Shown: one piece after another, positions 45,200 to 52,691 of the stretch
Layout of the letters: every line of letters begins with the position of its first letter
How positions within the stretch are numbered: position 1 is the first letter of the stretch
DNA from: Helicobacter pylori NQ4053
Lineage (GTDB): Bacteria; Campylobacterota; Campylobacteria; Campylobacterales; Helicobacteraceae
Direction: 5' to 3'
NCBI RefSeq assembly: GCF_000274605.1
Contig: NZ_AKNV01000006.1
Coordinates: 186,001-250,000, forward strand
Length of the DNA stretch: 64,000 bases
Notes under the pieces: generated by a model
The model's database searches: none
What the model was told of the DNA's origin: nothing
The model's input: only the letters and a program-made list of their open reading frames with translations
Program-made: the position numbers and the translations under genes

Positions 45200-46326
45200 T
45201 GATTTCTCTCTATTTAGAAAACGGGCTTTTTTTGCAAGCGCAAAGTTTTGGGGCTGGTGGCACGCAAGTGGGCGAGCTTGTTTTTAACACTTCTATGAGC
45301 GGCTATCAAGAAGTCATTAGCGACCCTAGCTATAAGGGGCAATTTGTGGTTTTTAGCATGCCTGAAATTGGGGTTGTGGGCGCTAATTCTAAAGATGATG
45401 AATCCTTTTTTTCATGTGCAGGGATTTTAGCGCGCCATTACAACGAATTTTTTTCTAATTCAAGGGCGGATTCTAGCTTGAGCGCTTATTTGAAAAAGCG
45501 CGGCGTTTTAGGGATTAGTGGGGTTGATACCAGGAGTTTGATCAAAACCTTACGCCATTATGGGTGCTTGATGATGGTCGCTTCCACGATAGAGCATGAC
45601 AGAAACAAGCTTGAAGAGGTTTTAAAAAACGCCCCTAAAATTTCTCACTCCCCCCTAGTGTCTAGCGTTTCCACGCCAAAAATCATCACGCACCAACGCG
45701 CCACTTTTGATTTCAAAACCCTAGATTACAAGCCTTTTGATGAAAAAACTTCGCATAAAATTATCGCCGTGCTAGACTTTGGGGCTAAAGGCAATATTTT
45801 AAACGAGCTTCAAAATGTGGGGTTAAAAGCCCTTATTTACCCGCACCACACTAAAGCTAGCGAGCTGATTAAAGCCTATGAAAAAAAAGAAATTAGCGGG
45901 ATTTTCCTTTCTAACGGGCCTGGCGATCCTTTGAGTTTGCAGCAAGAAATTGGCGAAATCAAACAACTCATTAACGCTAAAATCCCCATGTTTGGCATTT
46001 GCTTAGGGCATCAATTGCTCTCTATCGCTCAAGGCTACCCTACTTACAAGCTCAAATTTGGCCATCATGGGAGCAACCACCCCGTTAAAAACCTAAAAAC
46101 AAACGCCGTTGAAATCACCGCGCAAAACCACAACTATTGCGTCCCTGAAGAAATTGAAGAAATCGCCATTATCACGCACCGCAATCTTTTTGACAACACC
46201 ATTGAGGGCGTGCGTTATAAAAACGCTCCCATTATTTCTGTCCAGCACCACCCAGAAAGCAGCCCCGGCCCCAAAGAGAGCCACTATATTTTTAAAGAAT
46301 TTGTGGAATTGCTAGAGGGCTTTTAG
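45199..46326 (+). CDS. carA: Carbamoyl-phosphate synthase small subunit
   Basis: CarA hydrolyses glutamine and passes ammonia to CarB for pyrimidine and arginine synthesis. The 375-residue protein has the N-terminal small domain (NTSMSGYQEVISDPSYKGQ near residue 29) and the class I glutamine amidotransferase domain, with nucleophile Cys in GICLGHQLL near residue 266 and the His/Glu pair in QHHPESSPGP near residues 349-358. carB is not in the window. It overlaps the DUF507 gene by one base. Confidence 0.97.
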   Translation: MISLYLENGLFLQAQSFGAGGTQVGELVFNTSMSGYQEVISDPSYKGQFVVFSMPEIGVVGANSKDDESFFSCAGILARHYNEFFSNSRADSSLSAYLKKRGVLGISGVDTRSLIKTLRHYGCLMMVASTIEHDRNKLEEVLKNAPKISHSPLVSSVSTPKIITHQRATFDFKTLDYKPFDEKTSHKIIAVLDFGAKGNILNELQNVGLKALIYPHHTKASELIKAYEKKEISGIFLSNGPGDPLSLQQEIGEIKQLINAKIPMFGICLGHQLLSIAQGYPTYKLKFGHHGSNHPVKNLKTNAVEITAQNHNYCVPEEIEEIAIITHRNLFDNTIEGVRYKNAPIISVQHHPESSPGPKESHYIFKEFVELLEGF

Positions 46327-46442
46327 AGGTTTTTAAAACAACACCCATAGAGATTGAAAAGCGCTTTAAAAATAGATTTAAATCTTTTTATCAAAAAATC
46401 TCGCATTTACTCTAAATTAGTTCTCTTGCAATAGCATTCTCT

Positions 46443-46467
46443 CGCAATAATTATTATTGTTATTGCG
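46443..46467 (+). promoter_or_regulatory. Palindromic operator upstream of amiF, Fur-box-like
   Basis: CGCAATAA and TTATTGCG form eight-base inverted arms 25 bp end to end. Inside, positions 46445-46459 match the H. pylori Fur consensus TAATAATnATTATTA at all but the two outer bases. It ends 24 bases before the amiF ATG. amiF is reported to respond to Fur and acid, so this is a likely site, though the protein bound is inferred. Confidence 0.6.
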
Positions 46468-46491
46468 ACAAAACTTTTAGAAGGAGTTATT

Positions 46492-47496
46492 ATGGGAAGT
46501 ATCGGTAGTATGGGCAAACCTATTGAAGGGTTTTTAGTGGCAGCCATTCAGTTTCCTGTGCCAATTGTCAATAGCCGTAAGGATATTGATCACAATATTG
46601 AAAGCATTATTAGAACCTTGCATGCGACTAAAGCGGGGTATCCGGGAGTGGAACTTATCATTTTCCCTGAGTATAGCACGCAAGGTTTGAATACCGCTAA
46701 GTGGCTCAGCGAAGAGTTTTTATTAGATGTCCCGGGTAAAGAAACAGAACTATACGCTAAAGCGTGTAAAGAGGCGAAAGTTTATGGTGTTTTTTCAATC
46801 ATGGAACGCAATCCTGATTCCAACAAAAACCCCTACAACACCGCCATCATCATTGATCCGCAAGGTAAAATCGTTTTAAAATACCGCAAGCTATTCCCAT
46901 GGAATCCCATTGAGCCATGGTATCCTGGGGATTTAGGAATGCCTGTGTGCGAGGGTCCGGGCGGATCAAAATTAGCCGTGTGCATTTGCCATGACGGCAT
47001 GATTCCAGAGCTCGCTAGAGAAGCGGCCTATAAAGGGTGCAATGTGTATATCCGCATTTCAGGCTATAGCACTCAAGTCAATGATCAATGGATTTTGACC
47101 AACCGCTCCAATGCGTGGCACAATTTGATGTATACCGTGAGCGTGAATTTAGCCGGCTATGACAATGTCTTTTACTACTTTGGCGAAGGGCAAATCTGTA
47201 ACTTTGATGGCACGACTCTTGTTCAAGGACACCGCAACCCTTGGGAGATTGTAACTGGGGAAATCTATCCTAAAATGGCTGATAACGCTCGCTTAAGCTG
47301 GGGCTTAGAAAACAACATTTACAACCTAGGCCATAGAGGGTATGTGGCTAAACCGGGCGGAGAACATGACGCAGGCTTAACCTACATCAAAGACTTAGCC
47401 GCTGGTAAATACAAATTGCCTTGGGAAGATCACATGAAAATCAAAGATGGCTCTGTTTATGGCTACCCTACCACTGGTGGGCGTTTTGGGAAATAA
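46492..47496 (+). CDS. amiF: Formamidase
   Basis: AmiF hydrolyses formamide to formate and ammonia, supplying ammonia for acid resistance and nitrogen metabolism. The 334-residue nitrilase-superfamily enzyme has its catalytic triad at the published positions: Glu60 in FPEYSTQ, Lys133 in KYRKLF, Cys166 in CICHDG. AGAAGGAGTTATT precedes the ATG. The gene is a single transcription unit between carA and an intrinsic terminator, with a palindromic operator in its leader. Confidence 0.98.
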   Translation: MGSIGSMGKPIEGFLVAAIQFPVPIVNSRKDIDHNIESIIRTLHATKAGYPGVELIIFPEYSTQGLNTAKWLSEEFLLDVPGKETELYAKACKEAKVYGVFSIMERNPDSNKNPYNTAIIIDPQGKIVLKYRKLFPWNPIEPWYPGDLGMPVCEGPGGSKLAVCICHDGMIPELAREAAYKGCNVYIRISGYSTQVNDQWILTNRSNAWHNLMYTVSVNLAGYDNVFYYFGEGQICNFDGTTLVQGHRNPWEIVTGEIYPKMADNARLSWGLENNIYNLGHRGYVAKPGGEHDAGLTYIKDLAAGKYKLPWEDHMKIKDGSVYGYPTTGGRFGK

Positions 47497-47516
47497 TCCC
47501 TAACCTTATATTTTTG

Positions 47517-47542
47517 CTAGAACCTGTTTTTAAAGGTTCTAG
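47517..47542 (+). terminator. Intrinsic terminator after amiF
   Basis: Arms ctagaacct and aggttctag form a perfect 9-bp stem around an eight-base loop, 21 bases after the amiF stop, followed by TTTCT. Confidence 0.75.
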
Positions 47543-47575
47543 TTTCTCCCCTATTTTAATTTTTTCAATCAATTT

Positions 47576-47835
47576 TTACGAATAGTCTTCTATTGTAGAA
47601 CATGTAAAAAACCCATAATAAGCGTAAGCGACCAAAAAAGCGCATAGCCTATGCAAAACCATGTTATTTTTGATAAAGACCACCACCACATTGTAGATGA
47701 TAGAGCGCTAAAATCCATAATAATGGCCACAATAGATCATTCCCGCTAAACATGCCAATTTATGAGCATGGCAGTAAGCGCTAATCCCAAAACCACCACC
47801 AAGATTGATAAAAGAATACGAGACCAAGACCCCAT
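47576..47835 (-). pseudogene. Possible decayed membrane-protein frame
   Basis: On the minus strand, in a frame different from the 29-residue ORF, a long open stretch reads GISAYCHAHKLACLAGMIY and on through GHYYGF. It meets one TAG (near 47707), then continues RSIIYNVVVVFIKNN through AFLVAYAYYGF to a stop at 47576. A single base change would open about 85 codons. No good start codon was seen in this frame except TTG. It may be the remains of a gene or chance; the frame composition looks protein-like. Confidence 0.3.
47746..47835 (-). CDS. Candidate 29-residue hydrophobic peptide
   Basis: An ATG at 47835 follows AAGGAGTTGTC, an ideal ribosome-binding site. The frame encodes a basic N-terminal MGSWSRILLS, a single hydrophobic segment of about 18 residues (ILVVVLGLALTAMLI) and a short end NWHV. 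Size and form match membrane-acting small peptides, including type I toxins, but no family is recognised. Its leader is a near copy of the leader of the membrane-protein gene at 48450. It overlaps a possible decayed frame on the same strand, so it could instead be that gene's fragment. Confidence 0.4.
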   Translation of the reverse strand: MGSWSRILLSILVVVLGLALTAMLINWHV

Positions 47836-47844
47836 GACAACTCC

Positions 47845-47891
47845 TTAAACATCAAATGCTAGAGTATATCGTTTTTTTTTGTTTGTCAAGG
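47845..47891 (-). repeat. Duplicated promoter-leader segment, copy 1
   Basis: Forty-seven bases nearly identical to 48463-48508. On the minus strand it contains TTGACA, a run of nine As and TATACT with 15-base spacing, then a leader TTTGATGTTTAA running into the small peptide's ribosome-binding site. It differs from copy 2 by two substitutions and one A in the tract. Confidence 0.75.
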
Positions 47892-47973
47892 AGGTTTATC
47901 AGTTAGTGAATGGTGTTTTAATATTTATCTTTTAGGGATAAGCCTAAAAACATTGCTTTTTATCATGAACCAA

Positions 47974-48450
47974 TTATCGGTCATCTAATATACCATTAAT
48001 AGGTATACTTGGAAATGTTGGAGCGGAGCAAAAAAACACATAAAGAAGAAAATAACCCGTTACTTTCCAAAAAGACCACCCATTAAAACTCCAAATAAGA
48101 CACAAGCCTATCATTGCTGCAGCAACAATGGAACATAACGAAATGAATCTTAAGAAAGAGATTAAAATTTTTTGCCTCTCTGTGAGCTTGTCTTTTCTAA
48201 ACGCCTCTTGCAAACCTTTCTCAGCCAACGGCTTGACGCCATCAACGATTGGTTTGGTATCTGGGAAAAAAATACTGATAGCCACTCCTCCAATACCCAT
48301 AACAGCAGTAATGAAAGGATTGTTTTGGTTGGGATCAGAATTTTCTATCTCTTCCATCTCTCTTTTTAAGTTCTTCCCAAACACGAGATATATGCCCCAC
48401 GCAACCAACCATAAAAGCACCACAACAACAGAAAAAATAAAATGCACCAT
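47974..48450 (-). CDS. Membrane protein of unknown function
   Basis: A 158-residue protein with a hydrophobic N-terminal helix (FIFSVVVVLLWLVAWGIYLV, residues ~4-23), a polar acidic linker, a second short hydrophobic segment (VMGIGGVAISIFF near residue 50), and two helices near the C-terminus (residues ~95-145). No domain is recognised. A segment TKPIVDGVKPLAEKGLQEAF is amphipathic. It is flanked by two copies of a ~46-base repeat, the downstream one belonging to the 29-residue ORF, and lies between amiF and maf where strains may differ. The ATG has only a moderate AAAGGG site. Confidence 0.55.
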   Translation of the reverse strand: MVHFIFSVVVVLLWLVAWGIYLVFGKNLKREMEEIENSDPNQNNPFITAVMGIGGVAISIFFPDTKPIVDGVKPLAEKGLQEAFRKDKLTERQKILISFLRFISLCSIVAAAMIGLCLIWSFNGWSFWKVTGYFLLYVFFCSAPTFPSIPINGILDDR

Positions 48451-48462
48451 GCGAGAAACCCT

Positions 48463-48508
48463 TTAAACATCAAATGCTGGAGTGTATCGTTTTTTTTGTT
48501 TGTCAAGG
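48463..48508 (-). repeat. Duplicated promoter-leader segment, copy 2
   Basis: Second copy of the segment at 47845-47891, placed just upstream of the 158-residue membrane-protein gene. On the minus strand it reads TTGACA, eight As in the tract, then TACACT, so the -10 is weaker than in copy 1 and the spacing one base shorter. Confidence 0.75.
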
Positions 48509-48562
48509 GGGGGTTGGCTAGAAAATAGTATTGTTGAGTGTTTTAAAATAAAATAATAGCGT

Positions 48563-49135
48563 TTATAACGATGCAATTTTAGCCCCTAATTTTAGCGCCC
48601 CTAACAAGCCTTCCACATTCAGCCCCAACCCCACGCTTAAATTCTTGCTTGAGCTTTTAATATAGGGCCTATGAAAGTCTTCTAACCGCACGCAGCCTGC
48701 ACTTTCTTGCCACAATCCGCTCTCTAAATATTTTTCTATCTCGCTAGGATCAAACGCCTTTAAACGCGCTCTAAAAACCGATAAATCCAACCATTCCAAC
48801 ACAGGAGAAATCAATGCCGAGCAGGTTAAAACCTCTATTTCATTGCCATTTTGGCGTTTTAAAAATTCAAGGGCTTCTTGCTTGTTTTTAGCTTTTCGTT
48901 GCATGCGATTACCCACGCTCACCACGCTATCAGCCACCACAATAACGCAATTATTCGCAAGTAACTCTTTAGCTTTTTCTAATTTCCCCTTGCACGCCAA
49001 ATAGACAAACTCCCTAGGGTCTGTGGTTTTTAGGCTTTCTTCATCAAAATAGAGTGCTTTTTGTTCAAACTTAATCCCATGCTCTTTTAAAAGATTCGCC
49101 CTAGCGCTGGATTGAGAGCCTAAAATAAGCTCCAT
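48563..49135 (-). CDS. maf: Maf-family nucleotide pyrophosphatase
   Basis: Maf proteins hydrolyse non-canonical or canonical nucleoside triphosphates to monophosphates and have been linked to septum formation. The 190-residue protein opens with the family block LILGSQSSARANLLKEHGI near residues 3-21, has VVADSVVSVGN near residue 65 with the catalytic aspartate, and ends with a KSSSKNLSVGLGLNVEGLL block near residues 160-178. It starts one base before the alaS stop region ends, so it is cotranscribed downstream of alaS. Confidence 0.9.
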   Translation of the reverse strand: MELILGSQSSARANLLKEHGIKFEQKALYFDEESLKTTDPREFVYLACKGKLEKAKELLANNCVIVVADSVVSVGNRMQRKAKNKQEALEFLKRQNGNEIEVLTCSALISPVLEWLDLSVFRARLKAFDPSEIEKYLESGLWQESAGCVRLEDFHRPYIKSSSKNLSVGLGLNVEGLLGALKLGAKIASL

Positions 49136-49136
49136 G

Positions 49137-51680
49137 CTATCCCTCTAAAGCTTTAAGAGCGGTATTTTTCGCTAAATTGAGCGCGGCTTGCAAATTTTCA
49201 ATATCCTTGCCCCCAGCGCTCGCAAAATCATCTCTTCCGCCCCCTTTGCCCCCTAAAATTTGCGCCACTTCATTAGCCCATGCGTTCGCTTTTATGGGCG
49301 CGTTTTTCACCCCGCATGCGAGAGTTATGCGCTCATTTTCTTTTTTAAACACCATAGCGAGCAATCTTTCATGCTTACTTTTCAATCGGTCAATCATTTC
49401 TTTAATGTCGCCTTGCTCCACGACGCCCACCACCAAATTCACGCCATGGATTTTTTCAACCGGTAAATCCATAGAAACGGGGGCTTTTTGGCTGTTTTTC
49501 ACGCTCTCTTTAAGCTTGTTGATGCCGGCGATCACATCGTTATTTTTTAATAAAATCTTAGCGTTTTTAAGCTCTTTACTTTCTTCTTTGGCCAGTTGGT
49601 AAAAGGCTTTCCCACACACCGCTTCAATGCGTCTGACCCCACTACTCACCCCGCTTTCTTTTACAATCCTAAACCCCCCAATCAGCCCGGTATTTTCCAC
49701 ATGAATGCCCCCACACAATTCAATGGACGCTTCTTTAAAGCTCACCACCCGCACATTTTCAGCGTATTTTTCGCTAAATAACGCTAACGCTCCTTTATCT
49801 TTGGCTTGGTTTAAAGGCATATGCTCCACCTGGCTATTTAGGTGCTTGAAAATTTGAGCGTTGACTAAATCTTCTACTTTTTCTAGCTCTTCATCATTGA
49901 GCGCTTTAGGGTGCGAGAAATCAAAGCGCAATCGTTTGGATTCCACTAAACTCCCTGCTTGACTCACATGCGAGCCTAAAACCTCTCTTAAAGCGCTCTG
50001 CAATAAATGCGTCGCGCTATGGTGTTTGGCGATTTCTAAGCGCTCATCGCTCACTTGCGCGATCACTTGTTCGCCTTTTTTTAGCGCTTTTTTGATTTCA
50101 AGAAGCGAAAAATTAAGCCCAAAAAAGTTTTTTGTATCTAGCACCAAAGCCGCTTCTTCATTGTCTTTTAAAAGCACACCCCTATCGCCTATAGCCCCCC
50201 CACCTTCTGCATAAAAAGGGGTTTTTTCTAACAACACCCAAACTTCTTGGTTAGGATTTGCTTCTGTTATTTCTTTAAAATCGCTATCAAAAAACCCTAA
50301 AGCTTTAGCAGAACATTCTGTCGTTTCATACCCCACAAATTCATTGGGTGTATAAGCGTTTAAAATAGCGCTAAAATCGGCGTTGTTTTGTTTGCCTTTC
50401 CATGAGGCTTTAGAGCGTTTCACTTGCTCTTGCATGCAATTTTCAAAGCCTTGCATATCCACACACGCCCCATGACTTCTTAGCATGTCGTTTGTTAAAT
50501 CCAAAGGAAAACCAAAAGTGTCATAAAGCTTGAAAGCGATCTTGCCATCAAAAATTTTATTTTCATTCAAATGCTTTAAAGACAAGTTAAACAATTCCAT
50601 GCCCGATTCCAAAGTCTCTAAAAAGCGCTCTTCTTCTTCAAAACATTCTTTCATCACCATTTCTTTAGACTCTTTCAAATACGCATGCGCGTTAGAAAAT
50701 TGCTCGCACACCACGCCCACGACTTTATATAAAAACGCTTCTTTTAAGCCCATTAAATACCCATGCCTTAAGGCGCGCCTTAAAATGCGCCTTAAAACAT
50801 AGCCACGGCCTTCTTTATTGAAATGCACCCCTTGAGCGAGCAAAAACGCTACCGCCCTGGCGTGATCGGCCACTACCCTAAAGCTTGGTTTAAATTCGCT
50901 CGCATAATCCAAACTTGTAAGCTCGCTGATTTCTTCCATCAAGGGCTTAAATAATGAAGAATCAAAATTATTGAGCTTATGTTCTAATAGCGCTTGCACC
51001 CTTTCTAATCCCATGCCTGTATCAATGCTAGGCTTTGGCAAGGGGGATAAAACGCCATTACTAGAGCGTTCGTATTGCATGAACACCAGATTCCAAATTT
51101 CTAAAAACCTATCGCCCTCGCCCCCAAAATAATCCTCGCTCCCCTTAAAGTGTTTTTCGCCCTGATCAATGTAGATTTCACTGCAAGGCCCGCAAGGCCC
51201 GCTATCGCCCATTTGCCAGAAATTATCTTTATCGCCCATTTTTTTAATCCTGTCAAAAGGCACAAACTTTTCCCATAGCTTAACGGCTTCATCGTCTTTT
51301 TCATGCACGCTGATGTATAAATCTTTAGGCTTAAACCCTAAATTTTTGGTTACAAATTCCCACGCAAACAAGATCGCTTCTTCTTTGAAATAATCCCCAA
51401 AAGAGAAATTCCCTAGCATTTCAAAAAGCGTGTGGTGTCTTGCGGTATAACCGACATTTTCTAAATCGTTATGCTTGCCGCCTGCACGCATGCACAATTG
51501 CGAACTTGTCGCTCTAGGGATACTAGGGCGTGGCACTATACCGGTAAAAATATCTTTAAATTGCACCATGCCGGCATTGGTAAAAAGCAAGGTAGCGTCA
51601 TTAGGCACTAAAGGCATGCTGGGATAAATCTCATGCCCTTTATTTTTAAAAAATTGTAAAAATTCGTTGCGAATGTCCAT
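49137..51680 (-). CDS. alaS: Alanyl-tRNA synthetase
   Basis: AlaRS charges tRNA-Ala and edits mischarged serine and glycine. The start is the ATG at 51680 (MDIRNEFLQFFKNKGHEI) behind AAGGAATACCC; the open frame extends 14 codons upstream but the family begins here. The 847-residue protein has motif 1/2 regions (NAGMVQFKDIF, RHHTLFEMLGNFSFGDYF), the class II core, and the editing domain with HHSATHLLQ near residue 551 and CGGIHVENTG. A C-Ala domain with GGKGGGRDDFASAGG follows. maf follows directly. Confidence 0.97.
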   Translation of the reverse strand: MDIRNEFLQFFKNKGHEIYPSMPLVPNDATLLFTNAGMVQFKDIFTGIVPRPSIPRATSSQLCMRAGGKHNDLENVGYTARHHTLFEMLGNFSFGDYFKEEAILFAWEFVTKNLGFKPKDLYISVHEKDDEAVKLWEKFVPFDRIKKMGDKDNFWQMGDSGPCGPCSEIYIDQGEKHFKGSEDYFGGEGDRFLEIWNLVFMQYERSSNGVLSPLPKPSIDTGMGLERVQALLEHKLNNFDSSLFKPLMEEISELTSLDYASEFKPSFRVVADHARAVAFLLAQGVHFNKEGRGYVLRRILRRALRHGYLMGLKEAFLYKVVGVVCEQFSNAHAYLKESKEMVMKECFEEEERFLETLESGMELFNLSLKHLNENKIFDGKIAFKLYDTFGFPLDLTNDMLRSHGACVDMQGFENCMQEQVKRSKASWKGKQNNADFSAILNAYTPNEFVGYETTECSAKALGFFDSDFKEITEANPNQEVWVLLEKTPFYAEGGGAIGDRGVLLKDNEEAALVLDTKNFFGLNFSLLEIKKALKKGEQVIAQVSDERLEIAKHHSATHLLQSALREVLGSHVSQAGSLVESKRLRFDFSHPKALNDEELEKVEDLVNAQIFKHLNSQVEHMPLNQAKDKGALALFSEKYAENVRVVSFKEASIELCGGIHVENTGLIGGFRIVKESGVSSGVRRIEAVCGKAFYQLAKEESKELKNAKILLKNNDVIAGINKLKESVKNSQKAPVSMDLPVEKIHGVNLVVGVVEQGDIKEMIDRLKSKHERLLAMVFKKENERITLACGVKNAPIKANAWANEVAQILGGKGGGRDDFASAGGKDIENLQAALNLAKNTALKALEG

Positions 51681-51799
51681 GGGTATTCCTTTTTGTCGTT
51701 TTATCGCACGCTTTAAAGCCATTTTATAGCTCTTTTAAGTTGTTTTTTTAAAAAGATAGTTTATTATACTTTAAACATCCAAAATTAAAGGAGAAAACC

Positions 51800-52030
51800 A
51801 TGTTCCATGAATTTAGAGACGAAATCAGCGTGTTAAAAGCGAATAATCCGCATTTTGATAAGATTTTTGAGAAACACAACCAGCTTGATGACGACATCAA
51901 AACCGCCGAGCAACAAAACGCTAGCGACGCTGAAATCAGCCACATGAAAAAACAAAAATTAAAATTAAAAGATGAAATCCATGGCATGATCATAGAATAT
52001 AGAGAAAAGCAAAAATCCGATCATGTTTAA
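51800..52030 (+). CDS. DUF465 small coiled-coil protein
   Basis: A 76-residue helical protein with two heptad-rich helices, MFHEFRDEISVLKANNPHF near the start and a C-terminal MKKQKLKLKDEIHGMIIEYR. It matches the short YdcH/DUF465 family, of unknown function. Strong AAGGAGAAAACC ribosome-binding site. It diverges from alaS and is followed by its own terminator, so it is monocistronic. Confidence 0.85.
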   Translation: MFHEFRDEISVLKANNPHFDKIFEKHNQLDDDIKTAEQQNASDAEISHMKKQKLKLKDEIHGMIIEYREKQKSDHV

Positions 52031-52104
52031 GATTTAGTCATCTTTGTAAAAACACGCTAAAATGCTTTTAAAAGAGCGTTCTAGCTTCACTGCTTGGTTA
52101 GATT

Positions 52105-52132
52105 TAACGCTTTGATTTTGATTAAAGCGTTA
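52105..52132 (+). terminator. Intrinsic terminator after the DUF465 gene
   Basis: Arms taacgcttt and aaagcgtta form a 9-bp stem around a ten-base loop, followed by GGTTGTTTTT, about 75 bases past the stop. Confidence 0.6.
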
Positions 52133-52189
52133 GGTTGTTTTTAACTTTATTTCCACCATAAGCTTTATTAATTTTAATGTTCTTTACAT

Positions 52190-52375
52190 TTTTAAAAAAT
52201 GGGGTTTTAAAACTTTGTTTTATCGTTCTAGCTCTCATTTTGTTGTAAAAATCATTTTCTCAAGTTTTGTTTTATTAAAGTTTTATTTTATTTTCTTAAA
52301 AAGATAGGAAGTATTTGAAATCATTCTCCCCCTTTTAACCCTACTAAATCCCCCTAAAGAACGCTTTTTTAAAAA
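52190..52375. repeat. Dispersed intergenic repeat, copy A
   Basis: This stretch shares ttaaaaaatggggtttt and a gaaat-ATTCTCCCCCTTTTAACCC-like block with the region at 56665-56795, in the same order. A shorter relative lies at 55083-55115. It contains no gene. The copies surround the adhesin-rpsR-ssb-rpsF block. Confidence 0.5.
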
Positions 52376-52526
52376 CCTTAACTTAGCGTCAAGTTTTCTA
52401 CTAAATAATCACTAAAAACGCTAAAAAGGATTTTTCATCAAAATCCCCAAAAAAACTCAAAGATTAAAAAGCGAAAGCAGTGGGGATCAGCAAAAAGAAA
52501 AAGATCAAACCCCCCAAAAAAGAAAG

Positions 52527-52650
52527 TTTAAAAAAGAAATCCCTTAAAAAAAGAGAATTTAAAAAAGAAACCCATTAAAAAGAGAATTCAAAAACAAAGG
52601 CTTCAAAAAAATTAAACCCCTCCAAAACAAAGGGTTTAAAAAAGAAACCC
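52527..52650. repeat. Imperfect A-rich repeats downstream of the adhesin gene
   Basis: The 13-mer TTTAAAAAAGAAA occurs at 52527-52539, 52558-52570 and 52635-52647, each followed by a CCC then TTAAAAA-type tail. Read on the adhesin strand, they look like repeated half-hairpins beyond its terminator. The remaining bases from 52376 to 52644 hold nothing else recognisable. Confidence 0.55.
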
Positions 52651-52680
52651 CTTAAAAAAGGGAGTTTCACAAAGGGGTTT
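52645..52680 (-). terminator. Intrinsic terminator of the Bab adhesin gene
   Basis: Arms AAACCCCTT and AAGGGGTTT (9 bp) lie 12-47 bases after the adhesin stop. On the minus strand they are followed by CTTTTTT. Confidence 0.65.
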
Positions 52681-52691
52681 AATGCGAGCTT

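Noticed and set aside
47651..47749. 32-codon plus-strand ORF between amiF and the membrane protein
   Set aside because: No ribosome-binding site, and it overlaps a more protein-like reading on the other strand.
52376..52644. CRISPR-like array in the repeat-rich stretch downstream of the adhesin
   Set aside because: Units are A-rich, irregularly spaced and imperfect, with no unique spacers and no cas genes nearby.
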